Shown in pieces: positions 26,656-36,012 of a stretch of DNA of 64,000 nucleotides. The first letter of the stretch is position 1. Every line of letters begins with the position of its first letter. The stretch covers positions 62,001-126,000 of the forward strand of contig JAPWHR010000009.1 of the NCBI GenBank assembly GCA_027214345.1. The letters run 5' to 3'. The notes beneath the pieces are model-generated. The model was not told the DNA's origin. It did no database searches and worked only from the letters and a program-made list of their open reading frames with translations. The position numbers were made by a program, and so were the translations under genes. This DNA is from Comamonadaceae bacterium G21597-S1 (GTDB lineage: Bacteria > Pseudomonadota > Gammaproteobacteria > Burkholderiales > Burkholderiaceae_C).

Positions 26656-28332
26656 ATGGCCCAGACCGATATCGCGATAGCACAGGCAGCCACGCTCCGG
26701 CCCGTGCTGGAAATGGCCCGGGAGCGCCTGGGCATTCCGCCCGAGGCGCTGGAGCCGTATGGCCACTACAAGGCCAAGATCGACCTGGCCTGGCTGCACC
26801 AGCAGGCCGGACCCGATGGCAAGCTCGTGCTGGTCACCGCAATCAGTCCCACGCCGGCGGGCGAGGGCAAGACCACGACCACGGTGGGCCTTGGCGATGC
26901 GCTCAACCGGATCGGCAAACGCGCCGTGATCGCCCTGCGCGAGCCCTCGCTGGGGCCGGTGTTCGGCATGAAGGGCGGCGCCGCCGGCGGTGGATACGCG
27001 CAGGTCGTGCCGATGGAAGACATCAACCTGCATTTCACCGGCGACTTCAATGCGATCGCGCTGGCGCATAACCTGCTGGCCGCGTTGATGGACAACCACA
27101 TCCATCATGGCAATGCATTGGGTTTCGACGTGCGGCGCATCGTCTGGCGCCGGGTCATGGACATGAACGACCGCGCCCTGCGTTCCACTGTGGTGTCGCT
27201 CGGCGGCCCGGGCAACGGTTTCCCGCGCGAGGACGGCTTCGACATCGTCGTTGCGTCCGAGGTGATGGCGATCTTCTGCCTGGCGACCTCGCGCAAGGAC
27301 CTCAAGGAGCGGCTGGGCAACATCATCGTCGGCTACACGCGTGCGCAGACGCCGATCCGGGCGCGCGACCTGCATGCACACGGCGCGATGGCGGCGCTGC
27401 TCAAGGATGCGATCAAGCCCAATCTGGTGCAGACGCTGGAGAACAATCCGGCCATCATCCATGGCGGCCCGTTCGCCAACATCGCGCATGGCTGCAATAC
27501 CGTCACCGCGACCCAGGCCGCGCTCAAGCTGGGTGAATACGTCGTGACCGAGGCGGGTTTCGGCGCCGACCTGGGCGCCGAGAAGTTCATCGACATCAAG
27601 TGCCGCAAGGCCGGGTTGCGTCCCGACGTCGCGGTGGTCGTGGCCACGCTGCGTGCGCTCAAGCACCACGGCGGCGTCGACGCCAGGGACCTGAACACAC
27701 CCGACCCGGCTGCGCTGAAGAAGGGCATTGCCAACCTGGAGCGCCATGTCGACAACATCCGGCACCACTACGGATTGCCGTGTGTGGTGTCGATCAACCA
27801 TTTCACCGCCGATACGCAGGAGGAACTGGACCTGCTGCGCCGCGAGATGGATCGGCAAGGGGTTCCGGTCGTGGTTGCGCGCCACTGGTCGGAGGGTTCG
27901 CGCGGGGCCGAGGACCTGGCGCGCGAAGTGGTGCGCCTGGCCGAGGGCGGCACCGCCAGCATGAAGCTGGTCTATCCGGACGAGGCCAGCCTGTGGGACA
28001 AGATGAAGACCATCGCCACGACGATCTACGGCGCCTCCGACATCTCGGCCGACACGGCGGTGCGGGCGAAGATCGCGAAGCTGCAGGACGACGGGTTCGG
28101 CCACTACCCGGTGTGCGTGGCCAAGACGCAGTATTCGTTCTCCACCGATCCGAAACTGCGCGGCGCCCCGAGTGGGCACATGGTCAACATCCGCGAGGTG
28201 CGGCTGGCGGCCGGCGCCGAGTTCGTCGTGATGGTCTGCGGCGACATCATGACCATGCCCGGCCTGCCCAAGGAGCCGGCGTCGGCCCGGATCGACATCG
28301 ATGACGATGGACGTATCTCGGGTTTGTTCTGA
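26656..28332 (+). CDS. fhs: Formate--tetrahydrofolate ligase
   Basis: 558 residues, standard length; ATG at 26656 with CAGGAGAC upstream. P-loop [20 protein letters not shown], followed by [18 protein letters not shown] and [13 protein letters not shown], all characteristic. It joins formate to tetrahydrofolate using ATP, feeding the one-carbon pool in the cytoplasm. BoxC releases formate from each benzoate, so this enzyme could recycle it; the genes are 12 kb apart and the link is inference. It starts 42 bases after the ankyrin gene with no terminator in between. Confidence 0.97.
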   Translation: MAQTDIAIAQAATLRPVLEMARERLGIPPEALEPYGHYKAKIDLAWLHQQAGPDGKLVLVTAISPTPAGEGKTTTTVGLGDALNRIGKRAVIALREPSLGPVFGMKGGAAGGGYAQVVPMEDINLHFTGDFNAIALAHNLLAALMDNHIHHGNALGFDVRRIVWRRVMDMNDRALRSTVVSLGGPGNGFPREDGFDIVVASEVMAIFCLATSRKDLKERLGNIIVGYTRAQTPIRARDLHAHGAMAALLKDAIKPNLVQTLENNPAIIHGGPFANIAHGCNTVTATQAALKLGEYVVTEAGFGADLGAEKFIDIKCRKAGLRPDVAVVVATLRALKHHGGVDARDLNTPDPAALKKGIANLERHVDNIRHHYGLPCVVSINHFTADTQEELDLLRREMDRQGVPVVVARHWSEGSRGAEDLAREVVRLAEGGTASMKLVYPDEASLWDKMKTIATTIYGASDISADTAVRAKIAKLQDDGFGHYPVCVAKTQYSFSTDPKLRGAPSGHMVNIREVRLAAGAEFVVMVCGDIMTMPGLPKEPASARIDIDDDGRISGLF

Positions 28333-28374
28333 GGCTGCGCGGCTTTGCCTCGTGGCGTCGACACCCAGGCCCGC

Positions 28375-29580
28375 ATGAACGCGCCGACGGCAGTGCCGCT
28401 GCGCCCCTTGCAGGGCACGACCGTGGTTACGCTGGAACACGCGATCGCCGCGCCGTATGCCACGCGCCAGCTCGCCGACCTGGGTGCGCGCGTGATCAAG
28501 ATCGAACGCCCCGGCAGCGGCGATTTTGCGCGCGGCTACGACGACCGGGTCAAGGGCCTGTCCTCGCATTTCGTCTGGACCAACCGCTCCAAGGAAAGCC
28601 TGACGCTCGACCTCAAGCATCCCGACGGCGCGGCCATCCTGCGCCGGCTGGTGTACGAGAAGGCCGACATCGTGGTGCAGAACCTCGCACCGGGCGCGGC
28701 GGCACGGCTTGGCCTGGGCTGGGATCGCCTGTCGACCGACAAGCCCGGGATGATCCTGTGCGACATCTCCGGTTACGGCGGTGACGGGCCGTATCGCGAC
28801 AAGAAGGCCTACGACCTGCTGATCCAGAGCGAGGCCGGTTACCTGTCGGTCACCGGCAGCGCCGAGGCGCCGGCCAAGTCCGGCAATTCGATTGCCGATA
28901 TTGCGGCCGGCATGTTCGCGTATTCGAACATCCTGGCGGCCGAACTGGAGCGGCGCAGCAGCGGACGCGGACGCCACATCGACGTGTCCATGCTCGAGTC
29001 GCTGGTGGAGTGGATGGGCTTTCCGATGTATTACGCGTTCGACGGCGCGCCACCGCCGCCACGCGCCGGTGCCAGCCACGCGACGATCTATCCGTACGGG
29101 CCGTTCGCGGTCGGCGATGGCAGCAGCGTCATGCTGGGGCTGCAGAACGAACGCGAGTGGCCGGCGTTCTGCAGCGTCGTGCTGCGTCAGCCCGCGCTGG
29201 CGCAGGACCCGCGTTTTCGCGGCAATGCCGGGCGCAGCGCCGCGCGCGACGCCTTGCGTGCCATCATCGAAGCCTGCTTTGCCGACCTGGACGCGGCGCA
29301 GGTGACCGAACGGATGGACGCGGCGCGTATCGCGAACGCCAGCGTCAACACCATGGCCGATGTCTGGGCGCATCCGCAATTGCGCGCGCGCCGACGCTGG
29401 AGCGAGGTCGATTCGCCGGTGGGCCCTCTGCCGGCGCTGGTGCCGCCGGGCCTGGATGCGGATGGGCCGCCGCGCATGGACCCGTTGCCATCGCTGGGCC
29501 AACAGACCGACGCCATCCTGCGCGAGCTGGGTCTGTCGGACGGCGACATCGGTTCGCTGCGCGCGCAACACGTCGTCTGA
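28375..29580 (+). CDS. CaiB/BaiF family CoA-transferase (type III)
   Basis: 401 residues from the ATG at 28375; a start at 28345 would add ten residues with no ribosome site. Type III CoA-transferase features: VVTLEHAIAAPYATRQLADLGARVIKIERPGSGDFAR at the N-terminus (here joined over two elements), LDLKHPDGAAILRRLV, the catalytic Asp in KKAYDLLIQSEAGYLSVTG, and GRGRHIDVSMLESLVEWMG. These enzymes move CoA between an acyl-CoA and a free acid. The substrate is unknown; succinyl-, oxalyl-, mesaconyl- or aryl-acids are all possible. It follows fhs after 42 bases on the same strand. Confidence 0.9.
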   Translation: MNAPTAVPLRPLQGTTVVTLEHAIAAPYATRQLADLGARVIKIERPGSGDFARGYDDRVKGLSSHFVWTNRSKESLTLDLKHPDGAAILRRLVYEKADIVVQNLAPGAAARLGLGWDRLSTDKPGMILCDISGYGGDGPYRDKKAYDLLIQSEAGYLSVTGSAEAPAKSGNSIADIAAGMFAYSNILAAELERRSSGRGRHIDVSMLESLVEWMGFPMYYAFDGAPPPPRAGASHATIYPYGPFAVGDGSSVMLGLQNEREWPAFCSVVLRQPALAQDPRFRGNAGRSAARDALRAIIEACFADLDAAQVTERMDAARIANASVNTMADVWAHPQLRARRRWSEVDSPVGPLPALVPPGLDADGPPRMDPLPSLGQQTDAILRELGLSDGDIGSLRAQHVV

Positions 29581-29770
29581 TGCCGCTGCCGCGGTCCTGA
29601 CCTGGGTCATGCCGTGACGGCCACGGTGTGACGCAGATCATGGAAATCGCATGTTGTTGCGGGCCGATGGTCATGCGGTCCACTGCCTTAATCCTGGCTT
29701 AAGTTTTCGCGCCCAGGGTGCGGAATCCGGCGGCACGTTGCCGTCGCATCACGTCACAAGGGGGACAACC

Positions 29771-30892
29771 ATGCGGATCAGAACCTGTTTGCGCGCCCTG
29801 GCCATGGCATTGCCGTGCGCCGGTTTCGCGGTCGCCGCCCATGCCAGCGTTTTCGGCACCTTGGGCAACTTCGATGTCGTCAACGATACCGGCAGCGTGG
29901 CCCACGGATTCGAGATCGAACTCGAGGACCTGCATCTGGGCGACATCTCCGATACCTTCGGCGGTGCTGGCCGGGGATTCCCGTCGGGTAGGGGCTTCGA
30001 CCCGCAGGTCGCGGTGCAGCGTTACGGTGCGCCGACCGTGACCGAATACGATGGCGGAGGTGGCATCTTCGGCGTGCGGGTCACCTACCGGGGACTGTTC
30101 GATCCGGCCACGATGCAGTGGGACTTCGGAACCCCGTCGGGCAACCAGGTCACGCCAGGCGACAACTGCTGGACCGGCGGCGGCATCGGCTACGGGCCCG
30201 CGACATCCTGCGACCATTTCGGCGTGGGTACCCGCAAGACGCCGACCCGGACCACGTACAGCTGGCTGCTCGAGACCGCGCCCGATTCCGCCGATCTGAC
30301 CAAGGGCGGTGTCGTGTTGCCGGCACCCGTGTGGCAGGTGATACCGAATGCGCAGGTGCCGGCCGGCCCGCCGCGCGTGATTGCGCGCATCGAGGCGCCC
30401 GAACCGCCGCATGCGGCGGAGTTCGGCGACGCGATCTGGGTCAAGGTGTTCACGACCGAGATCGAGCGGGAAGTCGGACTCGAGGACCTGATCGGCGGCA
30501 ATCCGGTGATCGAGCAGGTGCAGACCGAAATCGAGTGGCAGCTGGTCCAGAAGGAATTCAACAACCCGAACTCGGGCTTCGTCGAGGTCGATCGCGAGGC
30601 GGGCGGCAACGCCGCCGCCATCGTGCGCCGTTACGAGTTCTTCGCCTATGCCGGAAGTTATGACGAGAACCACGAGGCCAAGGTGAACATGGACAACGGC
30701 TTCGGCGACTCCAACCCTGCACCGGGGGACCTGGGAGCCTATCTGGGTGCACAGAACGGCGCCGTCAACCTGGCCGCGGTGGCGGCGGTTCCCGAGCCGC
30801 AGACCTGGGCCATGCTGTTGGGCGGACTGCTCGTGCTGACCGGGATGGTGCGCCGCCGCGGGCCGAACCTGTCCGCGCTCCACCGGCCGTGA
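29771..30892 (+). CDS. PEP-CTERM sorting-domain protein
   Basis: 373 residues from the ATG at 29771, which has GGGGGA upstream; the frame to 29651 is not supported. Signal peptide 1-25 (AVAAHA). The body is beta-rich with Gly/Asn-rich loops and has no recognised enzymatic motif. The C-terminus carries the sorting signal VPEPQTWAMLLGGLLVLTGMVRRR: the PEP motif, one membrane helix and a basic end. Such proteins are cut by an exosortase and released to the surface or matrix, usually with exopolysaccharide production. No exosortase gene is in the window. The last codons and the stop fall inside a decayed copy of the sseA 3' end, so the natural C-terminus may have been altered there. Confidence 0.85.
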   Translation: MRIRTCLRALAMALPCAGFAVAAHASVFGTLGNFDVVNDTGSVAHGFEIELEDLHLGDISDTFGGAGRGFPSGRGFDPQVAVQRYGAPTVTEYDGGGGIFGVRVTYRGLFDPATMQWDFGTPSGNQVTPGDNCWTGGGIGYGPATSCDHFGVGTRKTPTRTTYSWLLETAPDSADLTKGGVVLPAPVWQVIPNAQVPAGPPRVIARIEAPEPPHAAEFGDAIWVKVFTTEIEREVGLEDLIGGNPVIEQVQTEIEWQLVQKEFNNPNSGFVEVDREAGGNAAAIVRRYEFFAYAGSYDENHEAKVNMDNGFGDSNPAPGDLGAYLGAQNGAVNLAAVAAVPEPQTWAMLLGGLLVLTGMVRRRGPNLSALHRP

Positions 30893-31017
30893 AAGATCGC
30901 TGCACCATTCGCTCCAGCGGTCGGTGGGCGGCGCCTGGCGGCTCCGTCCGGTGATATCCATCGCCCTCAGGTTGGGCACGGCCGTGACGCCGCTGCTGCA
31001 GCGGTGCTTGACCGTGG
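30880..31017 (-). pseudogene. Decayed copy of the sseA 3' end
   Basis: On the minus strand this stretch reads HRCSSGVTAVPNLRAMDITG and then WSEWCSDLSRPVERG, which lines up without gaps with HHCGSGVTAVPNLLAMEIAG and WSEWCSDSSRPVARG of the intact sseA. By hand count 114 of 138 bases match 36024-36161, in the same orientation. Similarity fades past about 31040 and ends three codons short of the sseA stop. There is no start, no rest of the gene, and the frame does not stop at the sseA position, so it is a fragment. The remainder of the 306-base gap (30893-31198) holds the Fur site. Confidence 0.8.
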
Positions 31018-31138
31018 GAGGGGTGTCCTGCCCGGCGCACGACCGCATGGCGGCCTGTCGATGCTGGCGCCGCAGCTGCAGGGCCGTGCTCTCTGGCGCA
31101 TCGACGGTGTGATGGGAGCGTAGTGTTCGTATTGTTAA

Positions 31139-31153
31139 TGCGAATGATTCGCA
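31139..31153 (+). promoter_or_regulatory. Fur box
   Basis: TGCGAATGATTCGCA, a perfect palindrome about its central base, preceded by TTAA. It matches the NATGATTCGCATT type of Fur site known in betaproteobacteria, and lies about 45 bases before the first imelysin start. Iron-dependent repression of the four-gene operon is inferred. Confidence 0.75.
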
Positions 31154-31198
31154 TGCGCTGATAGAATGGTCGCTTTTCGGTCCGAAACGAGGAGTGCC

Positions 31199-32371
31199 AT
31201 GATGCGCAAACGCGAATTTCTGCAGAAGCTGACGATCCCTCTGTTGCTGGGGGCCGCGGCGTCGTGGAACGTCCAAGCCGCGGACACCTCCGTCGACAAG
31301 GTGCTGCGGCATTACGGCGCCCTGGTGCTGGCCGGTTACGAGGATTCACTGGCCGGCGCGCGCGCGTTGCAGGCGGCAATCGCCGCGTTCATCGCCAGAC
31401 CGGGTGACGAGACTTTGCAGGCCGCGCGCCGGGCCTGGCTGGCGGCGCGGGAGAGCTACGGGCAGACCGAGGCGTTTCGCTTCTATGGCGGACCGATCGA
31501 CAACGAGCAGGGGCCCGAGGGGCGGTTGAACGCCTGGCCCATGGACGAGGCCTATGTCGACCGGGTCGACGGCAAGCCAAACGCGGGCATCATCAACAAC
31601 CGCAAGATCGCGATCAGCAAGGCCTCGCTGAAGCGGTTGAACGAGCGTGGTGGCGAGGAAAACGTCGCGACCGGCTGGCATGCCATCGAGTTCCTGCTGT
31701 GGGGCCAGGACCTCGATGCGAACGGCGCGGGCGCGCGATCGTACGAGGACTATGTCGATGGCAAGGCGCCCAACGCGGATCGACGGCGCCAGTACTTGGG
31801 CACGGTCACGGGCCTGCTGGTCGATGACCTGCAATCGTTGGTCGTGGCGTGGCGTGCGGGAGCCGAGAACTACCGGCGCCGATTCGAGCACGGCGGCATG
31901 GAGTCGGTGCGCAAGATGATCGTCGGCCTGGGCGCGTTGTCGCGCGGCGAACTGGCCGGCGAACGCATGGAGGTCGCGCTCAACACCCAGGACCAGGAAG
32001 ACGAGCATTCGTGCTTCTCCGACAACACGCACCGCGACATCGTCAATAACGCACTGGGCATCGAGAACGTCTGGCTCGGGCGATTCCTGCGCCGCGACGG
32101 CAGCACGTTGCAGGGCGATTCGCTGCGCGACCTCGTGGCCGCGAAGGATGCGGCGCTGGCGCAGCAGGTCTCCGAGCGCGTGGCCGCGTCGGTTGGCGCG
32201 GCACGCGCGATCGTGCCGCCGTTCGACCGGGAGATCATCGGCGGCAAGGACGCGCCCGGCCGCCTGCGCGTGCAAGCGACCATCGACAGCCTGGTGCAGC
32301 AGTCCAAGGACCTGACGCTGGCGGCTGCGGCGCTGGGGATCACCCGGCTCAACCAGGCCACGTCGGGTTGA
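31199..32371 (+). CDS. Imelysin (M75) family protein, iron-regulated, first copy
   Basis: 390 residues. Two ATGs in a row (31199, 31202) follow GAGGAG; the second has the better spacing. Signal peptide 1-26 ends WNVQAA. The family signature GWHAIEFLLWGQ contains the H161-x-x-E164 pair, and the second conserved stretch is CFSDNTHRDI. Imelysins are periplasmic or outer-membrane proteins of iron uptake regulons; despite the M75 name, peptidase activity is doubtful. First gene of a Fur-boxed operon with a dihaem protein, a second imelysin and a DUF1513 protein, an arrangement found in other proteobacteria. Confidence 0.92.
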   Translation: MMRKREFLQKLTIPLLLGAAASWNVQAADTSVDKVLRHYGALVLAGYEDSLAGARALQAAIAAFIARPGDETLQAARRAWLAARESYGQTEAFRFYGGPIDNEQGPEGRLNAWPMDEAYVDRVDGKPNAGIINNRKIAISKASLKRLNERGGEENVATGWHAIEFLLWGQDLDANGAGARSYEDYVDGKAPNADRRRQYLGTVTGLLVDDLQSLVVAWRAGAENYRRRFEHGGMESVRKMIVGLGALSRGELAGERMEVALNTQDQEDEHSCFSDNTHRDIVNNALGIENVWLGRFLRRDGSTLQGDSLRDLVAAKDAALAQQVSERVAASVGAARAIVPPFDREIIGGKDAPGRLRVQATIDSLVQQSKDLTLAAAALGITRLNQATSG

Positions 32372-32379
32372 GACCGGTC

Positions 32380-33810
32380 ATGTCGGGACGGACGATGCGC
32401 GCGGTCGTGCTGGCGCTGGCGATCTGCGGCGCTGCAGGGGCGCATCTGCACGCTGACGATGTTGCGGACCCGCGCGGGGAACGCACCGGCGGAGCGACCA
32501 CCGTGTTCGCGAATGGCCGCAACGCGTTCTCGTTTCCGTTCGCCAACCTGTCCGACGCCGAACGCACGCGTTTCGCGATCGGCAACTCGTTTTTCCGCCG
32601 CAACTGGGTCGAGGCGCCGTCCTCGACCCAGGCGCGCGACGGCTTGGGCCCCCTGTTCATCGCACGCTCCTGCGGCGGCTGCCACGACCAGGACGGTCGC
32701 GGTGCACCACCGGCCAGCAGCGACGCGCGCACCGAACCGGCGGTGGCCTTGTTGCTGCGCCTGTCCGTACCCGGTGCGGGGCCGCACGGCGGGCCACGGC
32801 CCGATCCGGTCTATGGCGACCAGATCGCGAATGCGGCGGTGCAGGGCGTGATGCCGGAGGCGCGCATCGTCATCGAACATGTTGCAATGCCGGGCCGTTT
32901 CGCGGACGGAACCCGGTACCTGCTGCAGCGGCCGCACTACCGCCTCGAGGATCTCGCCTACGGACCCGTGGCGCCGTCGCTGCTGATGAGCCCGCGCATC
33001 GCTCCGCAACTGGCGGGCATCGGCCTGCTAGCAGCGATTGCGGACGCGGACATCGAGCGCAATGCGCGCGAGCAGGCCGCCGCCGGCGGCCCGGTCCGGG
33101 GGACGGTCAACAGGGTATGGGACGCGCCATCCGCGTCCATGCGGGTCGGTCGGTTCGGCTGGAAGGCCAACGTCGCGTCGCTGGCGCACCAGACGGCCGC
33201 CGCCTTCAATGGCGACATGGGCATCACGTCGACGCTGTTTCCGGACGAGTCGTGCACCGTCGCGCAGGCGGCCTGCACCGCGGCACCGCGCGGAGGACCC
33301 GGCGGCAAGGGCCCGGAGATCGACGATGCCACGTTGGCCCAGGTGGTGTTCTACCAGGCCACGTTGGCACCGGCGGCGCGGCGCAAGCCGAATGCGGCGC
33401 AGGTCGTGTTCGGACAGCGGCTGTTTGCGCAGGCGCAGTGCGCGGCCTGCCATCGACCGAGTTATGTCACCGGGCCAGTGACCGGTGCGGACGGGGGTAG
33501 CACGGCCGCCGCGGGCCAGCGCATCTGGCCCTACACCGACCTGCTGCTGCACGACATGGGCGATGCGCTGGCCGACGGGCGTCCCGATTTCGTCGCCAGT
33601 GCCGCGCAATGGCGCACGCCGCCGTTGTGGGGTGTTGGCCTGATCCGCGACGTCAACGGCCACCAGCGTTTGATGCACGACGGCCGGGCCGACGGGACCC
33701 TGCAGGCCATCCTGTGGCATGGCGGGGAAGCGGCGGCCTCACGCGACCATGTGTTGCGCATGAGCCGGGCCGAACGCGAAGCCTTGATCACCTTTGTGGA
33801 CTCCTTATGA
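32380..33810 (+). CDS. Dihaem c-type cytochrome, putative thiol oxidoreductase family
   Basis: 476 residues from the ATG at 32380; a TTG at 32368 or ATG 32395 are alternatives. Signal peptide ends AHLHA. Two c-haem sites: C98GGCH (ARSCGGCHDQDGRG) and C354AACH (AQCAACHRPSYVTGP). The C-terminal part has the conserved WPYTDLLLHDMGDALADGRPDF and WRTPPLWGVG, typical of the family that accompanies imelysins in iron operons. It probably moves electrons in the periplasm, perhaps to reduce or oxidise iron before uptake; that is inference. Starts 8 bases after the first imelysin. Confidence 0.92.
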   Translation: MSGRTMRAVVLALAICGAAGAHLHADDVADPRGERTGGATTVFANGRNAFSFPFANLSDAERTRFAIGNSFFRRNWVEAPSSTQARDGLGPLFIARSCGGCHDQDGRGAPPASSDARTEPAVALLLRLSVPGAGPHGGPRPDPVYGDQIANAAVQGVMPEARIVIEHVAMPGRFADGTRYLLQRPHYRLEDLAYGPVAPSLLMSPRIAPQLAGIGLLAAIADADIERNAREQAAAGGPVRGTVNRVWDAPSASMRVGRFGWKANVASLAHQTAAAFNGDMGITSTLFPDESCTVAQAACTAAPRGGPGGKGPEIDDATLAQVVFYQATLAPAARRKPNAAQVVFGQRLFAQAQCAACHRPSYVTGPVTGADGGSTAAAGQRIWPYTDLLLHDMGDALADGRPDFVASAAQWRTPPLWGVGLIRDVNGHQRLMHDGRADGTLQAILWHGGEAAASRDHVLRMSRAEREALITFVDSL

Positions 33811-34880
33811 ACCTCAATCGATGGTGCCGGGTGGCGATGGGTGTGTTCGCGGGTGCGAGCCTGTGGGTCGGCAGCGCCGGTGCGCAAGACAACTGGCGCA
33901 CGACCGCGGTGCCGTTCTATTCGCCGGAGCAGTATGTACAGGCATCCGGGCGCCAGCGCCTGGCCGACGCCACGCAATGGAAGGCGGCTGCGGCGACATT
34001 GCGATCGGACCTGCAAAGCTGGTGTACCGGCGCACCGGTGCCCGCGCTTGCCGCGATGGCGCTGCAGCTGGATTGGCGCGCAGCGGTGACCGCATGGGAC
34101 CGGCTGGACAGCATCGCGCTTGGGCCGCTGATCGAACGTCGCAGTGCACGTTCGGTCGACTTCATGCCCGCGCGTGCGGCCATGCTCGAGCGCGCCGCGC
34201 GCAGCGGCGCGAAGGATGTTGCCGCGATGGAACTGGTGGGTGCGCCGGCCAAGGGCTTCGAAGCGCTGGAGTGGTTGTTGTGGCCCGACGTGCCGACGCC
34301 CGGCACGCCGCCATGTGGTTATGCGCAGTCCGTGGCGGAACACCTGCAGCGCGAGGCCGACGCCGTCGTGTCGGCGTTCGGCACGCAGGCCGGTGCAGAA
34401 CCCGACCAGGAGCAGACGCTGGCCGCCTTTGCCGAGGCCGTCAACCAATGGGTGGGCGGGGTGGAACGCCTGCGTTGGGCCTTCATGCGCAAACCGGTCG
34501 AGGTGGCGCGCAGCCGCAACGAGGCCGCGGTGTTTCCACGCCAGCGCAGCGGACAGAGCCGCGACAGCTGGGCTGCGCGCTGGAGCACGTTGCGGGACTA
34601 TGCGGTTCTGGGTGCACGCGCAACGCCGCAGGCCACCGGCGGCGAGCAGCTGATTGCGTTCGAGACCTGGCTGCGCAGCCGCGGCGCCAACGACCTTGCG
34701 GACAAGCTGGTGCAGGCGACGGCGCAGGCGGATCGCGCGATGGCGCAGGCGCAGCCGCAGCAACCGGCATCGGTGGAGGCCGCCGCCGATGCGCTGGGGC
34801 GGTTGACGCGTCTGATGCAGGCCGAACTGGCACCTGCGTTGAACGTGTCGATCGGTTTCAGCGATGCCGACGGTGACTGA
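33807..34880 (+). CDS. Imelysin family protein, second copy with altered signature
   Basis: 357 residues from the ATG at 33807, overlapping the previous stop by ATGA; the longer frame upstream is a shadow of the dihaem gene. Signal peptide ends GSAGAQ. The signature stretch is GFEALEWLLWP, so the family HxxE becomes E152-x-x-E155. Otherwise helical throughout, as expected for an imelysin. The two copies in the operon are clearly paralogous in layout but divergent. A change of a likely metal ligand may mean a structural or different metal-binding role. Confidence 0.85.
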   Translation: MNLNRWCRVAMGVFAGASLWVGSAGAQDNWRTTAVPFYSPEQYVQASGRQRLADATQWKAAAATLRSDLQSWCTGAPVPALAAMALQLDWRAAVTAWDRLDSIALGPLIERRSARSVDFMPARAAMLERAARSGAKDVAAMELVGAPAKGFEALEWLLWPDVPTPGTPPCGYAQSVAEHLQREADAVVSAFGTQAGAEPDQEQTLAAFAEAVNQWVGGVERLRWAFMRKPVEVARSRNEAAVFPRQRSGQSRDSWAARWSTLRDYAVLGARATPQATGGEQLIAFETWLRSRGANDLADKLVQATAQADRAMAQAQPQQPASVEAAADALGRLTRLMQAELAPALNVSIGFSDADGD

Positions 34881-35982
34881 GGCGCCACGCTGGACCCGGC
34901 GTCGCAGCCTGGCAGCCGCGTGCGCCGGTATCGGCGCCGCGATGGTGGCGCCCGTGTTTGCCATGGAGCCGGCGGGCCCTGGGCGCGCCGCGCAATCCCG
35001 CCGTGTCGCCGCGGCCTGGGACGACGCGGCCGGTCGCCACCATGTCGGCCTGCTGCACATGGACCAGGCGCGGGTACACGTGTCGGCATCCATCGAGGTG
35101 CCGACGCGTGCGCACGGACTGGCACTGGAGCCCGACGGCAGCATACTGGCGGTGGCGCGCAGGCCGGGCGAGTGGCTGCTGCGCTGGCGACCCCGGCAGC
35201 CGGCTGATCGGCACGCGGCGTCGTGGCATTGGCTGGAGGGCGACAGCCGGCTCAACGGCCATGTGCTCGTCGATGGCGACCACCTGTTGACGACCGAAAC
35301 CGATCAGGAGTCGGGTGAAGGCCAACTCGTTCGCCGCGACCGGGCGTCGCTGGCGGCGACCGCGCGATGGCCCACCCGGGGGGCCGACCCGCACGCGATG
35401 CTGATGCTGCCCGACGGTCAGCTGCTGGTCGCCAACGGAGGGATCGCCTCGCGGCCCGAGACCGGCCGCGCAGGGCTGGCGCTCGAGCGCATGGACTCTT
35501 CGCTGGTATTCATGTCTCCGTCGGACGGCGCCGTGGGCCACCTGCTGCAGGTGCCCGATCCGCGGCTGAGTCTGCGGCATCTGGCCTGGCATCGCAGCGG
35601 TCGGGTGGCGGTTGCGATGCAGGCGCAACATGACGATGCGCAGCAACGCGCCGACGCGCCGGTGCTGGCCTTGCTGGACCTGGCACGGCGCACATTGCAC
35701 GTCGTCGCGTCCAGCCACGGTGTTGCCGGATATGCCGGTGACGTGGCCGCCATCGATGATCACTGGTTCGTCAGTTGTCCCCGTGCCGGGGCCGTGATGC
35801 AGTTCAGGCTCGACGGCACCCTGGTCGGGCCGTTGTCACTGCAGGACGCCTGCGCACTCGCTGGCGCGGCCGACCAGAGCTGGGGCTGGGCTTCAGGCCA
35901 GGCGCAGGCCTGGCAACTGGGGACCGTGCCGCGTTCGGCCGGCCTGGACGTGCGCGCGGACAACCACGCGCTGGCGCTGTGA
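34864..35982 (+). CDS. DUF1513 protein (beta-propeller, Tat-type signal)
   Basis: 372 residues; the ATG at 34864 lies inside the end of the second imelysin (17-base overlap). The N-terminus WTRRRSLAAACAGIGAAMVAP has a twin-arginine-like motif, so it may be exported folded. The body follows the DUF1513 pattern of short beta blades: ARPGEWLLRW-type, GHVLVDGDHLLTTETDQESGEGQLVRRD and GADPHAMLMLPDGQLLVANGGI, probably a seven-bladed propeller. Function unknown. Last gene of the iron operon; its stop lies 30 bases from the end of sseA on the other strand, without an obvious terminator. Confidence 0.88.
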   Translation: MPTVTEAPRWTRRRSLAAACAGIGAAMVAPVFAMEPAGPGRAAQSRRVAAAWDDAAGRHHVGLLHMDQARVHVSASIEVPTRAHGLALEPDGSILAVARRPGEWLLRWRPRQPADRHAASWHWLEGDSRLNGHVLVDGDHLLTTETDQESGEGQLVRRDRASLAATARWPTRGADPHAMLMLPDGQLLVANGGIASRPETGRAGLALERMDSSLVFMSPSDGAVGHLLQVPDPRLSLRHLAWHRSGRVAVAMQAQHDDAQQRADAPVLALLDLARRTLHVVASSHGVAGYAGDVAAIDDHWFVSCPRAGAVMQFRLDGTLVGPLSLQDACALAGAADQSWGWASGQAQAWQLGTVPRSAGLDVRADNHALAL

Positions 35983-36012
35983 GAGCGCTGTCTCAACCGC
36001 CTGCCGGATGGC

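Noticed and set aside
26641-29610. 989-codon open frame antisense to fhs and the CoA-transferase gene
   Set aside because: Same reason: no motifs, and both sense genes are clearly real.
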